From NCBI RefSeq assembly GCF_000230835.1, contig NZ_CM001240.1, forward strand, positions 1,682,501-1,746,500: a stretch of 64,000 bases of DNA, read 5' to 3'. The notes below the pieces were generated by a model. The model saw only the letters and a list, made by a program, of their open reading frames with translations, searched no databases and had not been told where the DNA came from. Position 1 is the first letter of the stretch. Each line of letters begins with the position of its first letter. This DNA comes from Clostridium sp. DL-VIII. Lineage in GTDB: Bacteria > Bacillota > Clostridia > Clostridiales > Clostridiaceae. A program made the translations under genes and the position numbers. This document shows, in pieces, positions 25,549 through 34,476 of the stretch.

Positions 25549-26649
25549 ATGAGTAATTATAAGACAATGTATAAAGATAAGTTAAGTGAATTATTGTTTT
25601 TAGAAGTTAATAAGGAAGGATTTAAGAAAAGTCTTGGTATTCCAGATTATGTAGCGTTTGAAAATAATGATTTATATCTGCCTATAAGTTCAGAATATGT
25701 TGTAGCTAATGCTGAGAATCAAATGAAACTTAGTAATTTACCAATATATTATTTCGTTGAAGGAATTTTTATTGTCTTTGGTGCAGATAAGAATATTAGA
25801 TATAACGAGGACTATGGGACAGTTCTATCATATGTTCCAGATTGCGAAGAATGTGTAAAGAGTCTTATAGCAGATAGGATAAAAAAAGATAGGCTTGAAG
25901 ATGCTTATATTTTATTAAAGGGGCTTTATGTATATACCAGAGAAGAAGAAATACTTACAAAGCTATTAGCTGTAGGTGAAACTATAAGAGAAAAAGACTC
26001 AGGCTTTGAGGAAATATTACTTGAAGATATTGATGAATGTAAAGAAAAATTTGAAAAATCTCCAGAGCCATATCTTTATAATGCTTTAATACTTAAAGAT
26101 AAAGGTGATTATAAGGGCTCAGAAGTGGAAATAAATGAGTATATAAACAAGGGAGGAAAGAAGACAGCTGAAATTCAACAAATTATAAGTGATATTAGTA
26201 ATGTAAGTCACTTTGAAAAAGCTGTTGAGTATGTAAAAGATGATCCTAAGAAAGCCATTGAATTATTATTACCGTTAACCGAAGAATTTAAAGAAAATCC
26301 ATTGATTTATTATTATTTAGGAGTTTCATATAGAAGAATTGAAAGTTATCACAAAGCTATACATTATTTAAGTGAAAGCTTATCACTTGAATCGGGAAGT
26401 CTTGAAGTAGTTAATGAACTTGGTATGAGTTATGCATGCATAGGAGAATATGAAGAGGCGATAAAATATTTTAGGAAAGCCTTTGATGCATCAAAAGAAG
26501 TTGAGATATGTACGAATATAGTAATGTGCTATATAAATTTAGGAGATACGGAGCAGGCAAAATTGAATCTTGATATTGCTAAGAAATTAGCACCAGAAGA
26601 TGAAATAGTTATAGAAATAGATCAAATGCTAAATAGAAGTGTAAAATAA
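25549..26649 (+). CDS. Tetratricopeptide-repeat protein at the head of the glycan cluster
   Basis: 366 residues, cytoplasmic (no signal peptide). The N-terminal 100 residues are an unassigned domain; the rest contains TPR-like helical repeats, clearest near 255-350 (PLIYYYLGVSYRRIESYHKA, EVVNELGMSYACIGEYEEAI, EICTNIVMCYINLGDTEQA). TPR proteins scaffold complexes. It is 15 bases before the tagA-like gene, so it is probably in the glycan operon, but its partner is unknown. Confidence 0.85.
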   Translation: MSNYKTMYKDKLSELLFLEVNKEGFKKSLGIPDYVAFENNDLYLPISSEYVVANAENQMKLSNLPIYYFVEGIFIVFGADKNIRYNEDYGTVLSYVPDCEECVKSLIADRIKKDRLEDAYILLKGLYVYTREEEILTKLLAVGETIREKDSGFEEILLEDIDECKEKFEKSPEPYLYNALILKDKGDYKGSEVEINEYINKGGKKTAEIQQIISDISNVSHFEKAVEYVKDDPKKAIELLLPLTEEFKENPLIYYYLGVSYRRIESYHKAIHYLSESLSLESGSLEVVNELGMSYACIGEYEEAIKYFRKAFDASKEVEICTNIVMCYINLGDTEQAKLNLDIAKKLAPEDEIVIEIDQMLNRSVK

Positions 26650-26664
26650 GTTTTAGGAGAAGAG

Positions 26665-27402
26665 ATGTTTACAGAAATACTTGGTTTTAAAATTTTTAAA
26701 GAAGATAAAAAAACTTTAATGAATTATATAGAGAATTTTAATAAAGTAAATATAATATCTGGAAACCCAGAAGTATTATTTAATGGATTAAATAATGATA
26801 CCCTTAGGGAAAATTTTAAGGATGAGGGTTCAGTTATAATTCCAGATGGAGTTGGAACTGTTGTTGCATCAAAGCTAGTAAAAAATCCGGTTAAAGAAAA
26901 GATTGCAGGAATCGATGTTGTAAAAGAAGTTTTAGTTAAAGCAAATAAAGAAAAAAAGTCAATTTATTTATTAGGTGCAAAGGAAGAAACTGTGAATAAA
27001 TGTGCAGAGAATATAATGCTTGAATTTCCTGATTTAAAAATTGCAGGTTTCCATAATGGATTTTTTGATTTAAATAATTGTGATGATTTAATAGATGAAA
27101 TAAGCAGTTGTAATCCTTGGGCTATATTTGTGGCAATGGGATCACCGAGGCAGGAGATTTTCATAAAAAAGGTTATGGACAAAACTAGTACTCATATATT
27201 CATGGGGGTAGGTGGAGTTTTTGATATATTTGCAGGGGAACTTAAAAGAGCACCAAAATGGATGATAGCATTAGGCATGGAGTGGCTGTATAGGGTAGTA
27301 AAAGAACCAGTTAGAATAAAAAGACTATCTGCTATACCAAAGTTTTTATTATTAGCTTCTTTCAGATATCATAATAATACAAAGAAAAATTCTAAATTAT
27401 AG
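26665..27402 (+). CDS. WecG/TagA/CpsF-family glycosyltransferase
   Basis: 245 residues. Family motifs: NPEVLFNGLNN, the catalytic-Asp loop IPDGVGTVVASK, and FVAMGSPRQEIFI followed by GVGGVFDIFAGE. The C-terminal WLYRVVKEPVRIKR segment holds the membrane-binding basic patch. Members add N-acetylmannosamine (or a related sugar) to undecaprenyl-PP-GlcNAc, the committed step of wall teichoic acid and related polymers. It is followed at once by a MurJ-like flippase and two glycosyltransferases. Confidence 0.93.
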   Translation: MFTEILGFKIFKEDKKTLMNYIENFNKVNIISGNPEVLFNGLNNDTLRENFKDEGSVIIPDGVGTVVASKLVKNPVKEKIAGIDVVKEVLVKANKEKKSIYLLGAKEETVNKCAENIMLEFPDLKIAGFHNGFFDLNNCDDLIDEISSCNPWAIFVAMGSPRQEIFIKKVMDKTSTHIFMGVGGVFDIFAGELKRAPKWMIALGMEWLYRVVKEPVRIKRLSAIPKFLLLASFRYHNNTKKNSKL

Positions 27403-27423
27403 CAAGGGAAAAATGGTGATAAA

Positions 27424-28950
27424 ATGAAACAAAGAAGTACCTTAATTAAATCTACATTTATAATAATGATAGTATCGCTAATAAGTAGATTTTTAGGTTT
27501 TATTCGTGATATGCTTATTGCAAATAATTTTGGTGCTGGAGTTTATACAGATGCCTATAATATTGCTGTATCTATACCAGAAACAATATTTACTTTAGTT
27601 GGACTTGCAATATCAACTGCATTCTTGCCTATGCTAAGTAAAATAAGAGCTAGAAAAGGCCAAGAAGAAATGTATGACTTTGCAAATAACGTAATAAATA
27701 TACTGTTCATTATTTCCTTTATTCTTTTTATTATAACGAGCATTTTTTCGAAGGAAATAGTTGATATATTTAAATTTTCAGAAGAAACGAGAACTATAGC
27801 TACAGGTTTATTAAAAATCACCCTTATTAATATTTTATTTTTATCTATTAATGCATGTTTTACAGCATTATTACAAGTAAATGAAGATTTTGTCATTCCA
27901 TCCATTTTAGGTTTGTTTTTTAATTTACCTATGATATTATATTTATTATTATTTAAAAATTACGATATTTTAGGACTGACAATTGCTAATGTTATAGGAA
28001 ATTTCTTTAGAGTTGCAGTTCAGGTACCTTCGTTGATATCTCATGGATATAAATATAAATTTTTCATTAGCCTTAAGGATAATAGATTGAAAGAAATTAT
28101 AATATTAATAATACCAGTGCTTATTGGAGCAGGTGCAAACTCCCTTAATATGGTTGTTGATAAGTATATTGCTTCAAGTTTATCAGCTGGATCGGTTTCT
28201 GCCTTAGATTATGCACAGAAACTAATCATATTTATAAATACAATAATTACTACATCCGTTACAAGCGTGGTATATCCGCTTATGGCTAATATGAGAAATA
28301 ATGAGGATAAGACTGGCTTTTTAACAATGTTAAAAAAGTCAATTGTATATTTAGCAATTTTATTAATTCCTATAACTATTGGAATTGCAATATTTAGTAA
28401 GGAAATTGTTGAAATTGTATATGGAAGAGGAAAATTTGATGAATACGCAGTACATATTACAAGTTTTGCACTTCTCGGATATGGCTTTGGAATATTTTTT
28501 ACAGGAATAAGAGATGTTCTAAATTCAACTCTATTTACTATGGGAAAAACAAAAATTACAGCCATGAATGGTGTTATAGGAGTTATTATAAACATAATTT
28601 TTTGTGTGATTTTATCTAGGTATATGGGTATAATGGGGATTGCATTAGCATCCGTTATAGCTATGATAGTGACAGCAATACTTTTAAGCAGAAGTATTAT
28701 AAAAATAGAAAAAGGTTTCATTATAACAGATATAATAAAGAAAATAAGTTTAATAACTTTAAATTCATTTATTATGGGAATTGTAATTATAAGTATTGCA
28801 ATTTATTTTAGGGGGAAATTTAATTCATTAACTCTTTTGTTACTTGGAGTTAGTATTGGAATTATAGTATATTTTATTTTATGTTATCTATTTAAAATTG
28901 AAGAAGTAATTGAAATGAAAAATTTAGTTTTAAAGAAGATAAGAAGATAG
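27424..28950 (+). CDS. murJ: MurJ-like lipid-linked glycan flippase (MOP superfamily)
   Basis: 508 residues with about 14 hydrophobic helices over the full length and the MviN/MurJ N-terminus (STFIIMIVSLISRFLGFIRD), including the conserved Arg pair in the first helices and GAGVYTDAYNIA. MurJ moves lipid II across the membrane. Because this copy sits inside a cluster of TagA-like and GT4 glycosyltransferases, it may instead, or also, flip the cluster's lipid-linked polymer unit. Only the general family is certain. Confidence 0.9.
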   Translation: MKQRSTLIKSTFIIMIVSLISRFLGFIRDMLIANNFGAGVYTDAYNIAVSIPETIFTLVGLAISTAFLPMLSKIRARKGQEEMYDFANNVINILFIISFILFIITSIFSKEIVDIFKFSEETRTIATGLLKITLINILFLSINACFTALLQVNEDFVIPSILGLFFNLPMILYLLLFKNYDILGLTIANVIGNFFRVAVQVPSLISHGYKYKFFISLKDNRLKEIIILIIPVLIGAGANSLNMVVDKYIASSLSAGSVSALDYAQKLIIFINTIITTSVTSVVYPLMANMRNNEDKTGFLTMLKKSIVYLAILLIPITIGIAIFSKEIVEIVYGRGKFDEYAVHITSFALLGYGFGIFFTGIRDVLNSTLFTMGKTKITAMNGVIGVIINIIFCVILSRYMGIMGIALASVIAMIVTAILLSRSIIKIEKGFIITDIIKKISLITLNSFIMGIVIISIAIYFRGKFNSLTLLLLGVSIGIIVYFILCYLFKIEEVIEMKNLVLKKIRR

Positions 28951-28958
28951 GGGGATAT

Positions 28959-30251
28959 ATGAAAATATTATTTATTGCCTGCTATTCGCCATTAATAAAC
29001 AACTCAGCTGCTATTGAGACTTTGCAGTACTTGAATAAATTAAGTGAAATTAATAATAATGAAGTTCATCTTTTAACTGTTAATTTTCCAGAGGATTCAA
29101 TTTATTATGATGAAGCATTATATTCCATGATGGATAAAAGAATTAAAGTCCATATTGTTGATGGAGGGATTGTCTTTAAAAAATTAATGCCTAGAAAAAG
29201 TAGTGGGATTAATAAAGAGGCACCAAAAAGTAACAATGGCAATATGAAAAAAATATTGCGCAAAGTAAAAAATTCTGTGGTTATACCAGATATGTATTAT
29301 GGATGGTCAAAGAAAGCAGGAGAATATGGAATAAAATTAATGGAGACTGAAAAATTTGATGTTATATTTTCAATGCATGAGCCTCCATCTTCACATTTGT
29401 GTGCATATCGTATAAAGAAAAGATATAGAAATGTACCATGGATTACTTACTGGAGTGATCCATGGCTTAAGGACTCTACACGAGAAAATTCTTTTATAAT
29501 TAAGAAGATATTCGAAAAAAGTATGGAAAAAGACATTGTAAACTTGGCAGATAAGTTTATATTTGTTACAGAGGCAAATAAAAATGAATATTTAAAGGAT
29601 TATGAGTTCTTGCAGAAGGATAATAAAACTTTTATATTAAATAGAGGCTTTGATTCAAAATTATATGAAAAATTGCTAAATGAAGAAAGCCCAAAACTTA
29701 TAGAGAAGGATAAGCTTAACATAATTTATACAGGAGAAATATTTTCTAAGCTTAGAGATATTAAACCATTTATTAGAGCTCTTGAAGAAATTAAAGAAGA
29801 AAATATGGAAGATTATAGTTTGCTTAATGTTTTGTTTTTTGGAAATATAGATGATATTGAAGGAAAAAAGAGATTACAAAATTTAGAGGCAGCTAAGGTA
29901 TCTCCTAGAATTCCATTTAATGAAGCACTTAAGTATATGTTAAATGGAGATGTGCTGCTTTTGTTTGGAAATAAAAATTCGAAACAAATACCAGCCAAGA
30001 TTTATGATTATTTTGGAGCACAGGGCAGGATATTTGTTATCTATGGTGATAATAATGATCCACTTAAAAGTGTTGTAGAAAATAACCCAAAGTGTATAAT
30101 GAGTGAAAATACAGCTAAGGGAATAAAAAATAAAATTTATAAATTAATAGAAATGTATAAGAATAAATCAATAAAATGTGAGCCAGACTCAAGATATGAA
30201 TGGAATTCGATAGTAGATAGATTAAATAATATACTTGAAGGAAGTGATTAG
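28959..30251 (+). CDS. GT-B glycosyltransferase
   Basis: 430 residues. A GT-B fold is indicated by an N-terminal Rossmann start (MKILFIACYSPLINNSAA), a linker, and a C-terminal nucleotide-sugar domain (NIIYTGEIFSKLRDI, and KIYDYFGAQGRIFVI in place of the usual E-x7-E region). The TYWSDPW segment is typical of glycosyltransferase group 1 proteins of surface-polymer loci. GGGGG precedes the ATG; stop and next start are adjacent. Donor and acceptor cannot be told from sequence. Confidence 0.85.
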   Translation: MKILFIACYSPLINNSAAIETLQYLNKLSEINNNEVHLLTVNFPEDSIYYDEALYSMMDKRIKVHIVDGGIVFKKLMPRKSSGINKEAPKSNNGNMKKILRKVKNSVVIPDMYYGWSKKAGEYGIKLMETEKFDVIFSMHEPPSSHLCAYRIKKRYRNVPWITYWSDPWLKDSTRENSFIIKKIFEKSMEKDIVNLADKFIFVTEANKNEYLKDYEFLQKDNKTFILNRGFDSKLYEKLLNEESPKLIEKDKLNIIYTGEIFSKLRDIKPFIRALEEIKEENMEDYSLLNVLFFGNIDDIEGKKRLQNLEAAKVSPRIPFNEALKYMLNGDVLLLFGNKNSKQIPAKIYDYFGAQGRIFVIYGDNNDPLKSVVENNPKCIMSENTAKGIKNKIYKLIEMYKNKSIKCEPDSRYEWNSIVDRLNNILEGSD

Positions 30252-31415
30252 ATGCACATAATGGTCATTCCATCTTGGTATTCTTCTCCAAGGAACAAAG
30301 TGCATGGCAGCTTTTTTAAGGAACAATTTAAGGCCCTCTCAAATAGTAATGAAAAGATTACGGTTGCGTATAATGAAATTTGGCCGATTACTAGATTTGG
30401 AAGAATTCATGAGAAAAGAGGGATGAATTTTAATATAGAGGATAATTTAAGGACTTATAGATATAAAGATTATAATTATTTACCGAAGAATCCATTGATG
30501 TTTAAAAGCTTTAATAAGAGGATGGATAAACTTTATCAAGAAATTGTTAAAAATGAAGGAAAAGTTGATATTATTCATGCCCATTCAGCGTTTTGGGGTG
30601 GGATAGCAGCAGCTTATCTGAGTAAGAAATATAATATTCCTTTAGTTATAACAGAGCATTCATCTCTTAAGTATGCAAAATATGCTAAGGAGAGTTACAA
30701 TAAATACATTTTTGCAGCTTATGAAGAAGCAGATTGTTTAATTGCAGTTGGAAGTGGATTAAAAAAGGAATTGCAGGAATATGTTAATAAACCTGTTGAA
30801 GTTATTCATAATATGGTTGATCTTAGTTTATTTTACGTGGATGAAAATAATGTACAAGACGTACCATTACAAAAAGAATTCAAATTTTTTTCATGTGCTT
30901 TTCTTGAAGAAGGAAAAGGAATGGAATTCTTAATAGAAGCATTTGCAGAAACTTTTAAAGGAGAAAACACAACCTTAAGAATAGGTGGAGATGGTTCCGT
31001 GAAATCATCCTTAAGCAAGCTTATTGAAAAGTTAAATATGAAAGAGCAGATTAAACTTCTAGGGGCTTTATCTAGAGAAGAAGTTTCCATGGAGATGAGG
31101 AAGTGCGATGTATTTGCACTGCCATCTGAACATGAAACTTTTGGAGTTGTTTATATTGAAGCACTTGCATGTGGAAAACCTGTTATTGGAGCCGACAATG
31201 GAGGAGCAGAAGATATAATAAGAGAAGAAAACGGAATAATAGTTAAAAAGAAAGATGTAAAAGACTTAGCTAAAGCATTGAAGAGGATAAAAGATAACTA
31301 CAATATGTATGATAAAAATCAAATAAGAGAAAAAACAGTTTGTAGTTATTCAGAGAAGGTGCTAGTTGAAAGCCTAAAAGGAGTGTATAAAAAAGTATAT
31401 GAAGGAAATAATTAA
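30252..31415 (+). CDS. GT4-family glycosyltransferase
   Basis: 387 residues. The N-terminal acceptor domain begins MHIMVIPSWYSSPRNKVHGSF, with IIHAHSAFWGG. The C-terminal donor domain has ALPSEHETFGVVYIEAL, the E-x7-E motif of retaining GT4 enzymes, and GKPVIGADNGGAEDII for the nucleotide-sugar phosphate. The ATG follows the previous stop directly, and the last 17 bases overlap the next gene, so the cluster is one tight operon. Confidence 0.93.
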   Translation: MHIMVIPSWYSSPRNKVHGSFFKEQFKALSNSNEKITVAYNEIWPITRFGRIHEKRGMNFNIEDNLRTYRYKDYNYLPKNPLMFKSFNKRMDKLYQEIVKNEGKVDIIHAHSAFWGGIAAAYLSKKYNIPLVITEHSSLKYAKYAKESYNKYIFAAYEEADCLIAVGSGLKKELQEYVNKPVEVIHNMVDLSLFYVDENNVQDVPLQKEFKFFSCAFLEEGKGMEFLIEAFAETFKGENTTLRIGGDGSVKSSLSKLIEKLNMKEQIKLLGALSREEVSMEMRKCDVFALPSEHETFGVVYIEALACGKPVIGADNGGAEDIIREENGIIVKKKDVKDLAKALKRIKDNYNMYDKNQIREKTVCSYSEKVLVESLKGVYKKVYEGNN

Positions 31416-32634
31416 AAGCATATATAAGTATGTAGATAATAAGTTTTATTTTAAATTGTTTTACTTATTTGTTAGTTTAACATTTGTAACTATTTTAAAG
31501 GAATTACCAGGAATATCGTTAATAAGCAGAGTATCAGGGAAGATAGCAGTAATTTGGGGAATAATTTTAATATTATTTATGATAGTGGAAGATTATAAAA
31601 GAAGAAAAATTTATAAGTTTGATATTCCATTAGCTTTGTTCATGATAATAACGTTAATCTTTAATATTTTTGTTTATAGAAGTACTGATAATATATCAAA
31701 ATGGATAGTAAACTTAATTATGTTTTTAATTATATTTACAGTGGATGTATTTAGAAGCAAAAAAACACTTATTAAAGAAATGAATATAATTACATATTTT
31801 TATGTGATCTTTATGTTAATAGCTTCTATTATTTCTTTAATAATGAGATTTACAGAAACAAATATAGAAATTGATCAAATAATATTTGGAAATACAAAAG
31901 GTATATTTGAAAATGAAAATGCTCTTTCAATAGCAACGGCGTTAGCTATTGTAATGTGTATTTATCTTTATCATATAACAGCAACTCACAGGCTTAAATT
32001 ATTTTGGCTAGCTAACATAGTATTACAGGCAGTAACTATGGTTGGGTCACGTGGAAGAAGTGCTTATTTAATAGTAATAGCGGTTATATATATTTTTATT
32101 TTTGTATATAATAAAAATAAATATTTTAGAGCTATATTATTAATAATACCTATATTAGCGTGTGGAGTATTCTTTCAGCTTGATAAAAATAATATTAGGA
32201 ATTTTACTAGCGGAAGAAGCAGTCTTTGGACTTCAGGAGCTATAGTAATAAAGGAACATCCTTTTACTGGTGTTGGAAATAATAATCTTGTAGATGCTGT
32301 TACTAATGCAAGACAAACTGATGACTTACCAGGATTAGCAGTTGGAGGTTTACACAATATATATGTGCAGACAGCAACAATAAATGGGGTTATTGCATTA
32401 ACTTTATTTCTAATTTTCTTAATTTCAATTTTAGTTTTTATTGTACAGCGATTAGATAAATTACAAAGAAAAGAAAGACTTCAAATGATAACTTTAACTT
32501 CAATTGTTGTTGGAATTATTTCGGTAAATTTATTTGAAAGTGATCTATTATATATAATAAGTTTCATTTCTATGACTTTTTGGATATATCTAGGATATAT
32601 AATATCGATTTTAGATAACAAAAGCATTGAATAA
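31399..32634 (+). CDS. O-antigen-ligase/Wzy-like membrane protein
   Basis: 411 residues with about ten to twelve hydrophobic helices and one larger outer loop near 255-320 (TSGRSSLWTSGAIVIKEHPFTGVGNNNLVD), the region where WaaL/Wzy/TuaE-type proteins carry their conserved Arg and His. The family polymerises lipid-linked repeat units or transfers them to an acceptor. The 17-base overlap with the GT4 gene supports a joint task: export and polymerisation or attachment of the surface glycan. Confidence 0.85.
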   Translation: MKEIIKSIYKYVDNKFYFKLFYLFVSLTFVTILKELPGISLISRVSGKIAVIWGIILILFMIVEDYKRRKIYKFDIPLALFMIITLIFNIFVYRSTDNISKWIVNLIMFLIIFTVDVFRSKKTLIKEMNIITYFYVIFMLIASIISLIMRFTETNIEIDQIIFGNTKGIFENENALSIATALAIVMCIYLYHITATHRLKLFWLANIVLQAVTMVGSRGRSAYLIVIAVIYIFIFVYNKNKYFRAILLIIPILACGVFFQLDKNNIRNFTSGRSSLWTSGAIVIKEHPFTGVGNNNLVDAVTNARQTDDLPGLAVGGLHNIYVQTATINGVIALTLFLIFLISILVFIVQRLDKLQRKERLQMITLTSIVVGIISVNLFESDLLYIISFISMTFWIYLGYIISILDNKSIE

Positions 32635-32674
32635 GTAATATATTTTTAATAAATTAGATAGGGGCATATAGTAT

Positions 32675-33325
32675 ATGAAATTTTGCGATGAAAGTATAAA
32701 ACAATTTTTAGAGGAATTGGGATCAGATTTATCAGCACCCGGGGGCGGAAGTGTGGCTGGTCTTATTTCAGCGTTGTCTGCTGCATTAAACTCAATGGTT
32801 TATTCGTTAACTGTTGGTAAGAAGAGTTATATTGCATTAGCGGACAATGAAAAAGAAATTATAAATAAATTTCAAAAAGAATCAAAAGAATTTACAGTAA
32901 GAAGCTTAGAACTTATGGAAGAAGATAGAGATAACTTTTTGAAGTTAATGGATTGTTATAAATTACCTAAAGAAAGTGAAGAAGAAAAGAAAGCAAGATC
33001 ACTAGCTATAAAAGAAAATACAATAAAATCTATGGAAGCGCCTTTGATTTTAGCAAGAGAGAGTTTAGAATTCTATGAAAATTTAAAGATTATGGCTAAG
33101 TATGGAAATAAAATGTTGTTATCAGATCTAGCAATTTCCGCAGTGCTGCTTCACTCTGCAATAGAAAGTTCCATAATAAACGTTAAAGTAAATTTAAACA
33201 GCCTTAGAAAAGAAGAATTTTTCGATAAAATTGATAGCGAATTAGAAGTGATTATTGAAAACTCAGCAAAGGAAAAGAATAATATCATTGAAATAGTAAA
33301 TGAAGTAATCTATCCAAATCTATAA
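32675..33325 (+). CDS. Cyclodeaminase/cyclohydrolase family protein (FchA-like)
   Basis: 216 residues, all-helical. The N-terminal FLEELGSDLSAPGGGSVAGLISALSAAL motif is the folate-binding signature of formiminotetrahydrofolate cyclodeaminase and of clostridial methenyl-THF cyclohydrolase FchA. The latter converts methenyl-THF to 10-formyl-THF in one-carbon and purine metabolism. It sits 40 bases after the glycan cluster but does not belong to it functionally. The formate-producing pflB is elsewhere in the window. Substrate is not decided by sequence alone. Confidence 0.88.
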   Translation: MKFCDESIKQFLEELGSDLSAPGGGSVAGLISALSAALNSMVYSLTVGKKSYIALADNEKEIINKFQKESKEFTVRSLELMEEDRDNFLKLMDCYKLPKESEEEKKARSLAIKENTIKSMEAPLILARESLEFYENLKIMAKYGNKMLLSDLAISAVLLHSAIESSIINVKVNLNSLRKEEFFDKIDSELEVIIENSAKEKNNIIEIVNEVIYPNL

Positions 33326-33410
33326 TAGTTATGAAGAATAAATTTAATTTTTAACTATATATAAATTTAGATACTTGGAATATAATCAAGGTAATTAAAC
33401 AAAAAAATAA

Positions 33411-33447
33411 GAGATACTTAGTTTATTTAAATATTGCTAAGTATCTC
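33411..33447. terminator. Bidirectional terminator between fchA-like gene and small ORF
   Basis: GAGATACTTAG (33411-33421) pairs with CTAAGTATCTC (33437-33447); A-run before and T-rich sequence after, serving both converging transcripts. Confidence 0.8.
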
Positions 33448-33454
33448 TCATTTC

Positions 33455-33607
33455 TTATTCTATTGGTTCACCGTCAAAGTTTTCGTATTGTGGTTTGTTT
33501 TTAGAATTTCCAACATCATTTTGATTTCTGTGAAGTTTTTGCCTCCTTAAGCCTTTCTGCTCTGGATTGCATGAACCAGGTTTATGTACTCCATCATTTT
33601 GTGTCAT
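33455..33607 (-). CDS. 50-residue polar protein, uncharacterised
   Basis: An ORF with an excellent site: AAGGAGG eleven bases before the ATG at 33607-33605. The product is hydrophilic and rich in N, Q and K, with one Cys (MTQNDGVHKPGSCNPEQKG...) and no membrane segment. It ends at a strong bidirectional terminator. Size and composition are like small spore or stress proteins, but no family is recognised. Confidence 0.6.
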   Translation of the reverse strand: MTQNDGVHKPGSCNPEQKGLRRQKLHRNQNDVGNSKNKPQYENFDGEPIE

Positions 33608-33833
33608 AATAATACACCTCCTTATATTGATATTGTATGTTTATATGAGATATTGATACGCATTTTTAAATGTTATGATAATGAAAATATAGAAGTCTAA
33701 TAATATATACAAGTATTGAAAAATGCTACATATACTATATAATATTTTATATGGTGAAATATATTTTTTATTTGTTAGGTATAAGGGCATCTCACTAATA
33801 GAAAATAGCTGAAATTTAAAGGAGGGGTTCATA

Positions 33834-34316
33834 GTGGAAGATAAAAAAATTCCAATAACAATAAAAAAGCGGAATGGTATGATGATGAGTGCAGCAATCG
33901 TTGAGCTTATATTAGGAATAGTTTTTGGAATAATTGGAGGTTTAGGGAGCGCATTATTATGGATATTTATATTTACAGGAGTAGTAACTGCACTTTCGGT
34001 TTTAGTTGAATACAGTCAGGATATATTAATTAAAGAGAATAATATAGAGTTTTATAAATTTAATGATTTAATAAAATCAATAAAATATAGCAGTATAAAA
34101 TCAATTTATGTAAGCAAAGGAAATGACGCTAAGACTAAGAAAAAAGACTTTTTAGCAATTGGTTTTAATGAAAACGATAAGAAAAAAAACAATTCTTATT
34201 TGATTAATCTTATGAATTATAGTGCTACAGATCTAACGAAAATAAAGGATGCTATATTATCAAAAAATTCTTCTGTAAAGGTAACAGAAGAAGTAGAAAA
34301 ACTTATTAAACGTTAG
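33834..34316 (+). CDS. Small membrane protein with PH-like C-terminal domain
   Basis: 160 residues from a GTG after AAGGAGGGG. Two membrane helices (about 16-37 and 42-60) are followed by a soluble beta-rich segment (NNIEFYKFNDLIKSIKYSSIKSIYV...) similar to bacterial PH-like domains that follow a two-helix anchor. No catalytic motif. Isolated gene with a long AT-rich upstream region (33608-33833) that shows no repeat or ORF. Confidence 0.65.
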   Translation: MEDKKIPITIKKRNGMMMSAAIVELILGIVFGIIGGLGSALLWIFIFTGVVTALSVLVEYSQDILIKENNIEFYKFNDLIKSIKYSSIKSIYVSKGNDAKTKKKDFLAIGFNENDKKKNNSYLINLMNYSATDLTKIKDAILSKNSSVKVTEEVEKLIKR

Positions 34317-34377
34317 GCACAATTTATATATAGAACAATTATCCTAGTTATGTTAAACCTTTGTGTCTACTATATTA

Positions 34378-34432
34378 GAAATCACATACATTTTTATGAA
34401 GCATGTATTTGAAATTGAATGTATGTGATTTC
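34378..34432. terminator. Long inverted repeat between convergent genes
   Basis: GAAATCACATACAT (34378-34391) is repeated inverted at 34419-34432 with a 27-base spacer. It separates the PH-like gene (+) and the deacetylase gene (-) and could end both transcripts. Its right arm is the beginning of direct repeat 34421-34473. Confidence 0.5.
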
Positions 34433-34473
34433 AGTAAGTAGCCACATAAGTTTAAATTCAAAGTTGAATATAT
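34421..34473 (+). repeat. ~53-bp direct repeat, copy downstream of the deacetylase gene
   Basis: GTATGTGATTTCAGTAAGTA then GCCACATAAGTTTAAATTCA and AAGTTGAATAT. A closely similar sequence in the same orientation stands at 35541-35593, on the other side of the deacetylase gene; a shorter relative (AGCTATCACATAAACTTAGAGTTTT) is before surE at about 50206-50230. Confidence 0.7.
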
Positions 34474-34476
34474 ATA

